From positions 248,001-312,000 of the forward strand of contig CAUVWY020000010.1 of NCBI GenBank assembly GCA_963555775.3: a DNA stretch of 64,000 bases, read 5' to 3'. The first letter of the stretch is position 1. Each line of letters opens with the position of its first letter. Origin of the DNA: JAJEDW01 sp963555775. GTDB lineage: Bacteria; Acidobacteriota; Terriglobia; 20CM-2-55-15. A program made the position numbers and the translations under genes. The notes below the pieces were generated by a model, which was not told where the DNA came from, ran no database searches, and worked only from the letters and a program-made list of their open reading frames with translations. Positions 35,909-44,240 of this stretch are shown here, in pieces.

Positions 35909-36073
35909 AATCAATTCCAAATTGACTCGGATTCATGCCTGAAGCGGTTTGAACCCGAATCGAAAAACCGTAACAAGAAACAAACTGACAATCTGACAAA
36001 CTGCCCATGACGAGATGCCCGAGTTGCGTCTATGCGGCTTCGCGGGTTCTTGTCCGTTCCGATTGAGGAGTCC

Positions 36074-36376
36074 ATGTCCAACCGAAAACTTATCCGACCG
36101 AACCTGTCTGAACTCAAGGAACAGATCACGGTCCGACAGCCCCGAAGAAAACCGGCCCCTACCGATGCAACCAACACCGAAAATTTCTACTACAACAAAC
36201 AGATTCAAAACCGCACCCCGATGGTTGTGGTCCTGCGCGACGGGGAGCAGATTCATGGCGTGATCGAGTGGTATGACAAGAACAGCATCAAGGTGAACCG
36301 CCATCCTGAACCGAATCTTCTGGTTCTGAAGCACAACATCAAGTACCTGTTCAAGGAGAACACGAACGGCAATTAG
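36074..36376 (+). CDS. hfq: RNA chaperone Hfq
   Basis: The 100-residue protein has an N-terminal extension of about 35 residues rich in Arg and Pro, then an Sm fold: NRTPMVVVLRDGEQIHGVIEWYDKNSIKV (Sm1, landmark) and NLLVLKHNIKYLF (Sm2, with KHNIKY in place of the usual YKHAIST). It is a hexameric RNA-binding protein for sRNA regulation. ATG 36074 follows GGAG. The TAG stop abuts repeat copy 3. The divergent Sm2 resembles acidobacterial Hfq. Confidence 0.85.
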   Translation: MSNRKLIRPNLSELKEQITVRQPRRKPAPTDATNTENFYYNKQIQNRTPMVVVLRDGEQIHGVIEWYDKNSIKVNRHPEPNLLVLKHNIKYLFKENTNGN

Positions 36377-36551
36377 CCCGCCTTTCTCACGGGTTTCCGT
36401 CGCGAAGAGTCGGAGACGCCGTCAGAGCAAGGCGCGCGCCCGGAGGGCACCGGAGGCGTACTTGACGGTACGTCGAGGAGCCCGACGAAGCGGAACGCAG
36501 CACTGGCGGATGGATCCGGCGCTGTAGCAGACAACTCGTGAGAAAGGCGGG
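36377..36551 (+). mobile_element. Small inverted-repeat element, copy 3
   Basis: The element is 175 bases, with perfect CCCGCCTTTCTCACG and CGTGAGAAAGGCGGG ends and a perfect TTAG duplication (36373-36376, 36552-36555). It begins directly after the hfq stop and ends eight bases before the pdxA start. It lacks the internal palindromes of copies 1 and 2. Confidence 0.9.
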
Positions 36552-36559
36552 TTAGGGAA

Positions 36560-37573
36560 ATGCGAATCGGCATCAGCGCCGGCGACCCTGCCGGCATCGG
36601 CCTGGAAGTGACGCTCAGGTCAATTCCCTCCCTGCTGTCCGAGGCGACGTGGATCCTCTACGCGCCGCGCTCGGATTTCGACGCCAACTTCAAACGATTC
36701 GGCGGTGCTCTGAAGTGGGTGCCTTACACGCCGCGGATGCCCGAGGCGCCCGGCACTTTCCGTGTGGCGTTTGTCGAAGAGTGGGGTCCGCCGACCGAGA
36801 CCGGCGTGGCCAGCCCCGCAACCGGGCAGCGCGCCCTGTCGGCCCTGTCCGCCGCAAGCCGTGCCGCATTGGACGGTGAGATCGATGGCCTGGTCACTGC
36901 GCCGCTCAGCAAGCAATGGGTTGGCGGCAACTTCCGTGGCCACACGGAATACCTCGCTGACCGGGCCGGCGTTCGAATGCCGGCGATGTCGTTCTTCACA
37001 CCGACCTTCAAAGTTGTTTTGGCGACTACCCACGTCTCGCTTCGCGAGTCGATCGCCTCTCTTTCGATCGACCGGTACACTGCGCTCCTGACGCTGATTG
37101 CGAAGGAGTTGGAACGTTACGGAATGGCCCGTCCGCGAATCGCGGTAGCCGCCCTTAACCCGCATGCCGGAGAGGGTGGGATGTTCGGTTCCGAAGACGA
37201 TGAAATATTGCGTCCGGCGGTCCGGTTGGCACAAGAATCGGGGTTGGATGTCTCGGGCCCGCACTCCGCGGACAGCCTCTACCACCGCGCGCACAGTGGC
37301 GAGTTCGACGTGGTCGTGGCCCCGTATCACGACCAGGGTCTGATCCCCGTCAAACTGATCGCGCCGCGCTCGTCGGCCAACGTGACGCTGGGTCTGCCCT
37401 ACGTCCGGACCTCTCCGGATCACGGCACCGCATTCGAAATTGCCGGCCAAGGCGTGGCGGATACGGGAGGTATGGAGACGGCCATGCGGTGGGCCCTCGA
37501 CCTGGTCCGGCGGAGCAGTGCAGGCCGATCCGAACCGAAGGCGGTACCCGTGGACCGAGCCGGCGACTCCTGA
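36560..37573 (+). CDS. pdxA: 4-hydroxythreonine-4-phosphate dehydrogenase
   Basis: The 337-residue enzyme has the PdxA signatures ISAGDPAGIGLEVTLR at the start, TAPLSKQWVGGNFRGHTEYLAD, ALNPHAGEGGMFGSEDDEI and APYHDQGLIPVKL with metal-binding histidines, then TSPDHGTAFEIAGQGVAD. It acts in the DXP-dependent vitamin B6 pathway; dxr-type isoprenoid synthesis is also present in this window. The nearest ribosome site (GGG before ATG 36560) is just outside the repeat element, which may influence translation. Confidence 0.95.
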   Translation: MRIGISAGDPAGIGLEVTLRSIPSLLSEATWILYAPRSDFDANFKRFGGALKWVPYTPRMPEAPGTFRVAFVEEWGPPTETGVASPATGQRALSALSAASRAALDGEIDGLVTAPLSKQWVGGNFRGHTEYLADRAGVRMPAMSFFTPTFKVVLATTHVSLRESIASLSIDRYTALLTLIAKELERYGMARPRIAVAALNPHAGEGGMFGSEDDEILRPAVRLAQESGLDVSGPHSADSLYHRAHSGEFDVVVAPYHDQGLIPVKLIAPRSSANVTLGLPYVRTSPDHGTAFEIAGQGVADTGGMETAMRWALDLVRRSSAGRSEPKAVPVDRAGDS

Positions 37574-37594
37574 AACTGAACAGATCCTATATGA

Positions 37595-37630
37595 GCCCAT
37601 GGCAGGACTCTTCAGGGTCCTGCCATGGGC
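37595..37630 (+). terminator. Perfect 14-base-pair hairpin after pdxA
   Basis: GCCCATGGCAGGAC (37595-37608) and its exact complement (37617-37630) flank an eight-base loop. It lies 22 bases after the pdxA stop. There is no T-tract, so it may stop 3' decay or act as a weak terminator. Confidence 0.6.
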
Positions 37631-37711
37631 TGATGGGTTCCAAAATGCTACGCCGAGGCCGGGGTTTCGGACATAATGGCTGGGCAGCTTGGCGGCATTT
37701 GGAGGATTACC

Positions 37712-38575
37712 GTGAAAACCTGTTTTGCATTGAAAGGCGTTGGTCGGGGCGCGCCAATCGGCCTTGCACTGATGGCGATTGCGGTGTTTTCAGGTCCAAC
37801 CCCGGTACGGGGACAAAATGCCCCCGTCAGCGCCGGCCCCGTGGATGCCGCTCTGATCGAGGATCTCGTCGTTGCTTATCACATTCTGACCGAGCAAGGA
37901 ATCATGGACGGTCTCGGACACGTCAGCGTCAGACATCCAGAGAATCCGAATCGCTTTCTGATCTCCCGTTCACTCGCGACCTCCCTGGTTGGGCCCGACG
38001 ACATCGTCGAACTGGACCTCGACGGAGTGCCGGTCGAGGCCGATGCCCCCTTGCTCTATCTTGAACGGTTCATACACGGTGAAATTTACAGGATGCGTCC
38101 GGATGTCAATGCCGTCATCCACAATCATTCACCCAACGCCGTGTCTTTCGGCATGGGCACAATCGGGCTACAGCCGGTGAATCAGAGCGCCGGTTTCATT
38201 TTGGACGGCGTGCCGGTGTTCGACTATCGCGACCTCGACATCGAAGGGGATTTGGGAGTCGCCGAATCCAACCTCGTCAATACAATCGCACGAGGCAAGG
38301 CGCTCGCGGAAACACTGGATACGAGTCCGGCATCGCTGATGCGCAACCACGGCGTGGTCGTGGTCGGCAGTTCGATACCGATGGCCGTGGGCCGCAGCAT
38401 CTATCTGGAGATCAACGCCGGAATTCAGACAAACGCCTTGATGCGGGGCGGGGAGATTCGCTACCTCGAGGCGGAAGGCGCATACCGGGAGTCGGTCACG
38501 CAGAGTGATTTCGCACGGCAGTGGGAACTGTGGAAACGCGATGCTTGCGTTTCCAGTGGGGTCTGCCGTCCGTAA
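37712..38575 (+). CDS. Exported class II aldolase/adducin-family protein (second copy)
   Basis: The 287-residue protein starts at GTG 37712, which follows GGAGGATTACC ideally; ATG 37676 would add 12 residues. A signal sequence (IGLALMAIAVFSGPTPVRGQ) is present. The domain has DGLGHVSVRHPENPNRFLI, RFIHGEIYRMRPDVNAVIHNHSPN and LMRNHGVVVVGSSIPMAVGRS (landmarks), so the metal-binding histidines are kept. It is a paralogue of 12534-13376. The next gene, 21 bases away, is an exported TPP enzyme, suggesting a shared periplasmic pathway. Confidence 0.83.
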   Translation: MKTCFALKGVGRGAPIGLALMAIAVFSGPTPVRGQNAPVSAGPVDAALIEDLVVAYHILTEQGIMDGLGHVSVRHPENPNRFLISRSLATSLVGPDDIVELDLDGVPVEADAPLLYLERFIHGEIYRMRPDVNAVIHNHSPNAVSFGMGTIGLQPVNQSAGFILDGVPVFDYRDLDIEGDLGVAESNLVNTIARGKALAETLDTSPASLMRNHGVVVVGSSIPMAVGRSIYLEINAGIQTNALMRGGEIRYLEAEGAYRESVTQSDFARQWELWKRDACVSSGVCRP

Positions 38576-38596
38576 GTCAGCGAAAGGAGAAAGTCG

Positions 38597-40495
38597 ATGG
38601 CGAAATCGAAGAAAGGTCCTGTCAACCGTCGTGGTTTTCTGAAGGGCGCAGCCGCTGGCGCCGCCGCCCTGGCCACCGGTATTCCACCCGCGGAAGCGCG
38701 GCCCGCCGCACCTCTCCGAGGCGGTGCGCCGCTGCCGACGGCTGCGCAGGTAGCGGCCGAAACCGAGCAAGTCCCCCTGTCGGCGGATGTCGTGACATCG
38801 GGACGCCCGGGTTCGGATTTCATGGTCGACGTTATGAAATCCATGGGTTTCAACTACTGCTTCTCGAACCCGGGATCGAGTTTCCGAGGCTTGCAGGAAT
38901 CGTTGATCAATCATGGCGGCAATTCGAGCCCCGAATGGATCACCTGTCTGCATGAGGAGATATCCGTTGCCATGGCCGATGGTTATGCCCAGGTGGAGGG
39001 CAAGCCCGAATTGGTGGCCGCGCACGGCACGGTAGGCATCCAGCATGCCGCCATGAATATCTATAATTCGTTCGCGGGCCGGGTGCCGGTCTATATCATC
39101 GCCGGCAACTCGCTCGATGCCGCGACCAGAAGGCCTGGCGTGGAATGGCTCCACAGCGTACAGGACGTCGCGGCGATGTCGCGCGATTACCTGAAATGGG
39201 ACGACAATCCGGTCTCCCTGCCGCATTTCGCCGAATCGGCGATACGTGCCTACAAGATCGCCATGACGTTGCCTTACGGGCCTGTGCTCCTGGTGGCCGA
39301 CACCGACTTGCAGGAAGAAATCATTCCCGAAGGCGCCCAGCATCGCATCCCGCGGCTCACACTGGCCTCGCCGCCTCAAGGCGATTCCGGGGCCGTAGAG
39401 GAACTCGCGCGCCTGTTGGTCCAAGCCGAAAACCCGGTGATCCGGGCCCGCCGCATGCGTTCGCAGGAAGGAATGGATCTGCTGGTCGAACTCGCCGAAA
39501 CGCTGCAGGCGCCCGTTCAAGGGGGTATGCCCTCCAATCATCCACTCGCGCAAGGCGGCTCGCTCGGCGACGCGGACGTCATTCTGGGGCTGCAGGTACG
39601 GGACTTCTTCGGAACCATCAATGCCGTCCGGGATCAGATGCACCGGACCTTCAGTTCCAGAATTCGACCGGATGCGAAACTTGCAACGATCAGCAGCAAC
39701 GATCTGTACGTGAAGAGCAACTACCAGGACTTCCAGCGCTATGCGGAAGTCGATATCTCCATTCCGGCCGACCCCGAAGCGACCCTTCCGGCCTTGATCG
39801 AGGCATGCAGGCGGCTGATAACCGGCGATCGCCGGAGAGTATTCGAAGAACGCGGACGGACGCTGGCGGCGGACAAGGAACGTGCCATGGAGCGGGCCCG
39901 CCAGGAAGCCCGTTATGGTTGGAATTCGAGCCCGATCAGCTATGACCGTATCTCGGCCGAGTTGTGGGATCTGGTCAAGGACAAGGACTGGGCCCTGACC
40001 GGAGGCGCCGATCGATTCTTTGACGTCACCCGGCGCTACCAGACCAAGGAGGGTTCGGGTGCGGCCGGGGTTGGCTATGGCTCGCCGGCGGCTGTCGGCG
40101 CCGCGCTGGCCCACAGGCAATATGGCCGTCTGGTTATCAATCGGCAGAACGACGGCGACTTGATGTACGCGCCTGGATCCTTGTGGACGGCTGCGCACCA
40201 CGAGATCCCTTTCCTGAGCGTCATGCGCAACAACCGCTCCTACCACCAGGAAGTCATGCACTTGCAGCGTATGGCCAATCGCTACCAGCGGGGCACGACT
40301 TCGGCGAGCACCTTTGTCGGCACCGCGATCGAAGACCCCGACATCGACTACGCCTCACTTGCCCGGAGCATGGGTGTTTACGGCGAAGGTCCGATCGAAA
40401 ACCCCAACGAACTGAGGGCGGCGCTGCAGCGCGCGATCGAAGTCGTGGAGCGTGGCGAACCCGCCCTGGTCGATGTGGTGACCCAACCGAGGTAG
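38597..40495 (+). CDS. Tat-exported thiamine-pyrophosphate-dependent enzyme (acetolactate-synthase-like)
   Basis: The 632-residue protein has a twin-arginine signal NRRGFLKGAAAGAAALATG at residues 10-28. The N-terminal TPP domain carries the catalytic Glu in CLHEEISVAMADGYAQ and AAHGTVGIQHAAMNIYNSF; the central domain contains VILGLQVRDFFG; the C-terminal domain has GYGSPAAVGAALAH and the TPP/Mg motif INRQNDGDLMYAPGSLWTAA followed by MRNNRS. ALS-family enzymes normally work in the cytoplasm, so export is unusual. It is flanked by an exported aldolase and cytochrome c. Substrate unknown. Confidence 0.85.
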   Translation: MAKSKKGPVNRRGFLKGAAAGAAALATGIPPAEARPAAPLRGGAPLPTAAQVAAETEQVPLSADVVTSGRPGSDFMVDVMKSMGFNYCFSNPGSSFRGLQESLINHGGNSSPEWITCLHEEISVAMADGYAQVEGKPELVAAHGTVGIQHAAMNIYNSFAGRVPVYIIAGNSLDAATRRPGVEWLHSVQDVAAMSRDYLKWDDNPVSLPHFAESAIRAYKIAMTLPYGPVLLVADTDLQEEIIPEGAQHRIPRLTLASPPQGDSGAVEELARLLVQAENPVIRARRMRSQEGMDLLVELAETLQAPVQGGMPSNHPLAQGGSLGDADVILGLQVRDFFGTINAVRDQMHRTFSSRIRPDAKLATISSNDLYVKSNYQDFQRYAEVDISIPADPEATLPALIEACRRLITGDRRRVFEERGRTLAADKERAMERARQEARYGWNSSPISYDRISAELWDLVKDKDWALTGGADRFFDVTRRYQTKEGSGAAGVGYGSPAAVGAALAHRQYGRLVINRQNDGDLMYAPGSLWTAAHHEIPFLSVMRNNRSYHQEVMHLQRMANRYQRGTTSASTFVGTAIEDPDIDYASLARSMGVYGEGPIENPNELRAALQRAIEVVERGEPALVDVVTQPR

Positions 40496-40522
40496 GAAGA
40501 CAACGAAAGGAGACCGAGGGCG

Positions 40523-40867
40523 ATGCAGGCGATGATTTTTGTTCTGTTATGGGCCTACGGGGCGCAAGCGCCATCGCCGGACGGCGTTCCCTCCGGAGAT
40601 GCCGACCGGGGGCAAGTGCTTTACGATGAACGCGGCTGTTATCAGTGCCACAACCACGACGCGTCTGGCGGGCCGGGGCCGCGCTTGGCGCCGGACCCGA
40701 CACCGTTCGGTGGCTTTTCGCGATATGTTCGCGCGCCGTCTGGCGTAATGCCACCGTATACCGTCAACGTACTGTCCTCGGAAGAACTGGCGGATATCTA
40801 TACCTTTCTGCTCACAATCCCCGAACCTCCGCCGCTTGAGAGTATTCCTCTGCTGAACAACGAATAG
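40523..40867 (+). CDS. Small secreted cytochrome c
   Basis: The 114-residue protein has a short signal peptide (MQAMIFVLLWAYGAQA), one heme motif CYQCH in RGCYQCHNHDASGGPGPRLAP, and a Met ligand in APSGVMPPYTVNVLSSEELADIYTFL. It is a class I type mono-heme cytochrome, probably the electron carrier for the enzymes encoded just upstream. A 27-base gap follows the TPP enzyme and an AAAGGAG site precedes it. Confidence 0.9.
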   Translation: MQAMIFVLLWAYGAQAPSPDGVPSGDADRGQVLYDERGCYQCHNHDASGGPGPRLAPDPTPFGGFSRYVRAPSGVMPPYTVNVLSSEELADIYTFLLTIPEPPPLESIPLLNNE

Positions 40868-40993
40868 AGCAGCGCGCCCTGCTGTTCGCTGAAAGCCTGT
40901 GCTCCGACATTCGATGATGAGGGAATTGCACGTACCCGGTGACACGGTAACGTTCATGTATTGTCGGATGGTCGACAAACCAGGAGAAAAATC

Positions 40994-42529
40994 ATGAATT
41001 CAAGACCCCGGATGCCATTCGCGGCACTTCTGGCAGCAATCGTCCTCTTCGGCGGCCCAAACGCTTTCGCCGCGATCGACTGTGAAGAGTTGTCCTTGCT
41101 GGTGCTGCCTGAAACGGTGATCACGGAAACCGAACGCGTGGCCTCCGGCGGCTTCGACCAGCCTGGAGGCGGTGGGGATCTTTCCGTGCCCTCGATGTGC
41201 CGGGTGGCCGGCATCGTCAGTCCGGCGATCCGTTTCGAAGTCTGGCTGCCCGAGGACTGGAACGGCCGCTTGCAGGCCGTCGGCGGTGGTGGACTGGCCG
41301 GCGCCATAAGTTACGGGGCAATGGCTCAGGCCGTCAGCGACGGTTTCGCGTCGGCCTCGACGGACACCGGGCATCGGTCTTCCGACCAGGGCTGGCTCTC
41401 CGACCCGCAGCGCCGGACCGACTACGGCTATCGCGCCATCCATGAAATGACTCTCAAGGCCAAGGCCATCATCGACGCGCACTACGGCCGGGGGCCGGAG
41501 TATTCCTATTTCAACGGCTGCTCGACGGGAGGTCGCCAGGGGCTGATGGAAGCCCAACGCTATCCCGGCGACTACGATGGCATCGTTTCTGGCGCGCCCG
41601 TCAACCGGTTTACCCATCTGCACATCGGGCAGCTCTGGACGGCGCATGCCACCTTGAAGACGCCGGGCGCCGTGCTCACCGGCGACGACTTCGCACTGCT
41701 TGGCGATGCGGCCGTCGCGCAGTGCGACATGCTCGACGACGTCGCCGACGGCATCATTCGGGATCCACGTATGTGCACGTTCGATCCGGCCGTGCTTCAG
41801 TGCGGTTCGGGACAAGACGGCGCCTGTCTGACAGCGCCTCAGGTGGGCGCGGCCCGGATGATCTATCAGGGCGCGGTCAACCCTCGCACCGGCGCGCCGA
41901 TCTATCCGGGCCTCGAACCCGGCGGCGAAGGCGCACAACCCAACAATCCGGGTTGGGCTCTGATCATGAACGGCGAAACGCCGTTCTTCATCGACGACGC
42001 CGTGATCGGCGGAATGGCGTTCGAAGACTCCGAATGGGACTGGCGCGCGTTCGACTTCGATAGGGATGTCGAGACCGTCGATGCGAAACTCTACGGAGTG
42101 CTCAACGCCGTCGACGCGGACCTTCGCGACTTCAAGGCCGGGGGCGGAAAGCTGATCGTCTATCACGGCTGGAACGATCCCGGCGTCATGCCTCGCCATA
42201 CGGTCGACTACTACGAGCGGATCGTCGATTTCATGGACCGGACAGAAGGCAACGGATACGCGAACACTTCGGATTTTACGCGCCTCTTCATGCAGCCCGG
42301 AGTCGGGCATTGCCGCGGCGGCGTCGGTCCCGACCAGACCGATTTCATGTCTGCAATCACTGAGTGGGTCGAAGAGGGCCGCGCGCCCGACCGTCTCACG
42401 GCGAGTGCGGTCCGGGACGGCAACGTCACAATGACACGTCCCCTCTGTCCGCATCCCCAGGTTGCCGTCTATAACGGTAGCGGCGACACGAATGACGCCA
42501 CCAGCTTTGAGTGCGCGCTGATGGAGTAG
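40994..42529 (+). CDS. Tannase/feruloyl esterase family protein
   Basis: The 511-residue secreted hydrolase has a signal peptide (residues 1-27) and the family triad: nucleophile Ser in FNGCSTGGRQGLMEAQRYP, Asp in YHGWNDPGVMPR, and His in MQPGVGHCRGG. A Ca-binding-like loop CDMLDDVADGIIRDPRMC sits between. It cleaves aromatic esters such as gallate or ferulate esters. ATG 40994 has AGGAG upstream. Following the aldolase-TPP-cytochrome set, it points to breakdown of plant or algal phenolics, an inference. Confidence 0.9.
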   Translation: MNSRPRMPFAALLAAIVLFGGPNAFAAIDCEELSLLVLPETVITETERVASGGFDQPGGGGDLSVPSMCRVAGIVSPAIRFEVWLPEDWNGRLQAVGGGGLAGAISYGAMAQAVSDGFASASTDTGHRSSDQGWLSDPQRRTDYGYRAIHEMTLKAKAIIDAHYGRGPEYSYFNGCSTGGRQGLMEAQRYPGDYDGIVSGAPVNRFTHLHIGQLWTAHATLKTPGAVLTGDDFALLGDAAVAQCDMLDDVADGIIRDPRMCTFDPAVLQCGSGQDGACLTAPQVGAARMIYQGAVNPRTGAPIYPGLEPGGEGAQPNNPGWALIMNGETPFFIDDAVIGGMAFEDSEWDWRAFDFDRDVETVDAKLYGVLNAVDADLRDFKAGGGKLIVYHGWNDPGVMPRHTVDYYERIVDFMDRTEGNGYANTSDFTRLFMQPGVGHCRGGVGPDQTDFMSAITEWVEEGRAPDRLTASAVRDGNVTMTRPLCPHPQVAVYNGSGDTNDATSFECALME

Positions 42530-42983
42530 GCACGGCGCCGTTCGACGATGCCAGAAGCGTTGTCATTCGCGCCGGGGTTCTCCCATATCCGGTCCCGGCC
42601 AACCGGCCGTGACCGATTCGGCGCGCGGGTCCCGGCGAGACGGCGACAATCCGCAAGCAAGACTCCTTGCCGGTATCGTTTTGGCTTGGCTTGAAGGTCC
42701 GCGGGAAAGAGCTGAGGACGTAACGATCGGAATTGAACGGCGTTCAGGCACGGAACGAAGTCCACGCAAATTTTTCCACCGGCGGTCCCGACCGCAATGG
42801 GCACCATTGCCCAGCGGTTTGGAATCAACCAAGTTGGAATCAACCGAGCCGGGGCCGCGGAACCGACGGACGCACCGGGCTTGAAATCCAGAGTCCCTCG
42901 CCCGAAGTGCGGGTTCCGACTCAAGAGCGGACCCTTGCGATGACGCAAGCCTGCACGCCGACAACGGCGTCGTGAGGTCAGAG
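42530..42983. other. Non-coding gap with a short tandem repeat
   Basis: About 450 bases with no supported gene. A 15-base unit TTGGAATCAACCAAG is repeated once with one difference at 42819-42848. Nothing else stands out. Confidence 0.5.
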
Positions 42984-43547
42984 ATGTCTGAAACCAAGGT
43001 GGCCGCGGGTGTCTATGATCACAGCGGGTGGGCAGCCGTGGTGTGAATTTCGAATGGGATGGTGCTCGATCGACGACGAATCGATCTGATCGAACCCGGA
43101 CTCCCGAAGCTTCCGCACCATCACGAAGCACAGATGCTGCCAATAGCCGAGGGTGTCGCGCTCGTGGCGCGTGTGCGTCGATCGGCGGCGTTGTGTACAA
43201 GAATTGCGCTGGACGAACTTCCAGCGAATGTTCGAGCGATTGCAATTCGCAAACGTCCCACACTGCCGCCCACTGTCGCCGAACGGATCACGAACTACCG
43301 CGCACAGAATGTGGCCGACACGGCGATGTTTCGCGATGTCATCGTCGAAGCCGCAGAAACCCGGGGCTGGTTCGTGTACGAATATGATGTGAAAACGGTG
43401 TTTGCCGAGGCGGCCAATGTTCTCGGGCTCGACGACATCTCGCCGCGATTGCAAGCGATTGGCAAATCGATCGGACCCCCCTGGAACAAGGACTACAGGC
43501 TGGGGGCCGCAGCCGCCATTGTCGCAGCGAAGGAAGTTGAAAAATAG
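42984..43547 (+). pseudogene. Conserved-looking hypothetical gene interrupted by an in-frame TGA
   Basis: A frame from ATG 42984 reads MSETKVAAGVYDHSGWAAVV and then TGA (43044-43046). It continues in the same frame after the stop with LDRRRIDLIEPGLPKLPHHH, AIAIRKRPTLPPTVAERITN and a C-terminus SIGPPWNKDYRLGAAAA. The two parts join as one RNase-H-like-looking small protein of about 187 residues, reminiscent of uncharacterised bacterial proteins I have seen. A start at ATG 43059 would give a 162-residue protein lacking the acidic first strand (GVYDHSGWAAV). Nonsense mutation, recoding or sequence error are all possible. Confidence 0.6.
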
Positions 43548-43802
43548 GCCCAGACTATAGCAACCCGTGGCCGCGTTCCGGCCCCCGATGACGCATCACG
43601 ATACGTTGCGGCCGACGGCTACCCGCGATGGTTATAATGCCGCGATCACCCTCATCCGTGATGAACAGGAGTGCAGTATGCTCGACGGGGCAAATCGCTC
43701 GCCAGGTGAGCGATAACATGGATTGACGCGTGACCAATCATTAGTCAACGCAATTTCAGTACGTGACTCCCGCAGCCTCCGCCGCTTGAGAGTGTTGCTC
43801 GG
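43548..43802. other. Gap with possible small transcript
   Basis: TATAAT (43633-43638) is followed by AGGAG and a 12-codon frame from ATG 43678 that runs into a hairpin TCGCTC/GAGCGA (about 43691-43709). The 18-base string CCTCCGCCGCTTGAGAGT at 43776-43793 is identical to 40826-40843 in the cytochrome c gene. Confidence 0.35.
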
Positions 43803-44240
43803 TCAATTCCGGCAGGTTTTGCAGAGGCCGTAGATCTGGAGGCGATGGTCGTGGACGTGGAAACCCAGTTTTTCGGACGCGGCGTCCTGGGCACGTTCGA
43901 TGTCGGCGTTGAAGAACTCGATCGATCTGCCGCACACGGTGCAGATCATGTGATCGTGGTGCTTGTGGTTGTAGAGGTGTTCGTAGCGGGTCATGCCGTC
44001 GCCCAGATCGACCTCTCGCGCTAGGCCGGCATCGGTCAACAGCTTCATCGTCCTGTAGATTGTGGTGTAGCCGACCCGCGGATCCAATTTCCGAACGTCG
44101 TTGTAGATGTCTTCAACGCTCCGATGCCCCTCGTTTGCGATGAAGGATTCGAGGATGAAGAGCCGATGGGAGGTCTGTTTCAAACGCCTGGCCTCGAGAT
44201 ATTTTCTGAAGACCTGCATTTCCGCTGAACCGGCCGGCAT
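43803..44240 (-). CDS. Fur-family transcriptional regulator
   Basis: The 145-residue protein has the Fur winged-helix core HRSVEDIYNDVRKLDPRVGYTTIYRTMKLLTDAGL (landmark). The dimerisation domain has the metal ligands YNHKHHDHMICTVCGRSIEFFN and the C-terminal CKTC, giving a two-CXXC zinc site. Whether it senses Fe, Zn or peroxide is unclear. Its ATG overlaps the rseP stop (TAATG), indicating translational coupling; a second ATG at 44219 is possible. Confidence 0.9.
   Translation of the reverse strand: MPAGSAEMQVFRKYLEARRLKQTSHRLFILESFIANEGHRSVEDIYNDVRKLDPRVGYTTIYRTMKLLTDAGLAREVDLGDGMTRYEHLYNHKHHDHMICTVCGRSIEFFNADIERAQDAASEKLGFHVHDHRLQIYGLCKTCRN

Noticed and set aside
38168..40261. Minus-strand frame of almost 700 codons
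   Set aside because: It is antisense to the aldolase and TPP enzyme genes, both of which have clear family motifs.
41000..42454. Minus-strand frame of 484 codons
   Set aside because: It is antisense to the tannase/feruloyl esterase gene, which has its catalytic triad.
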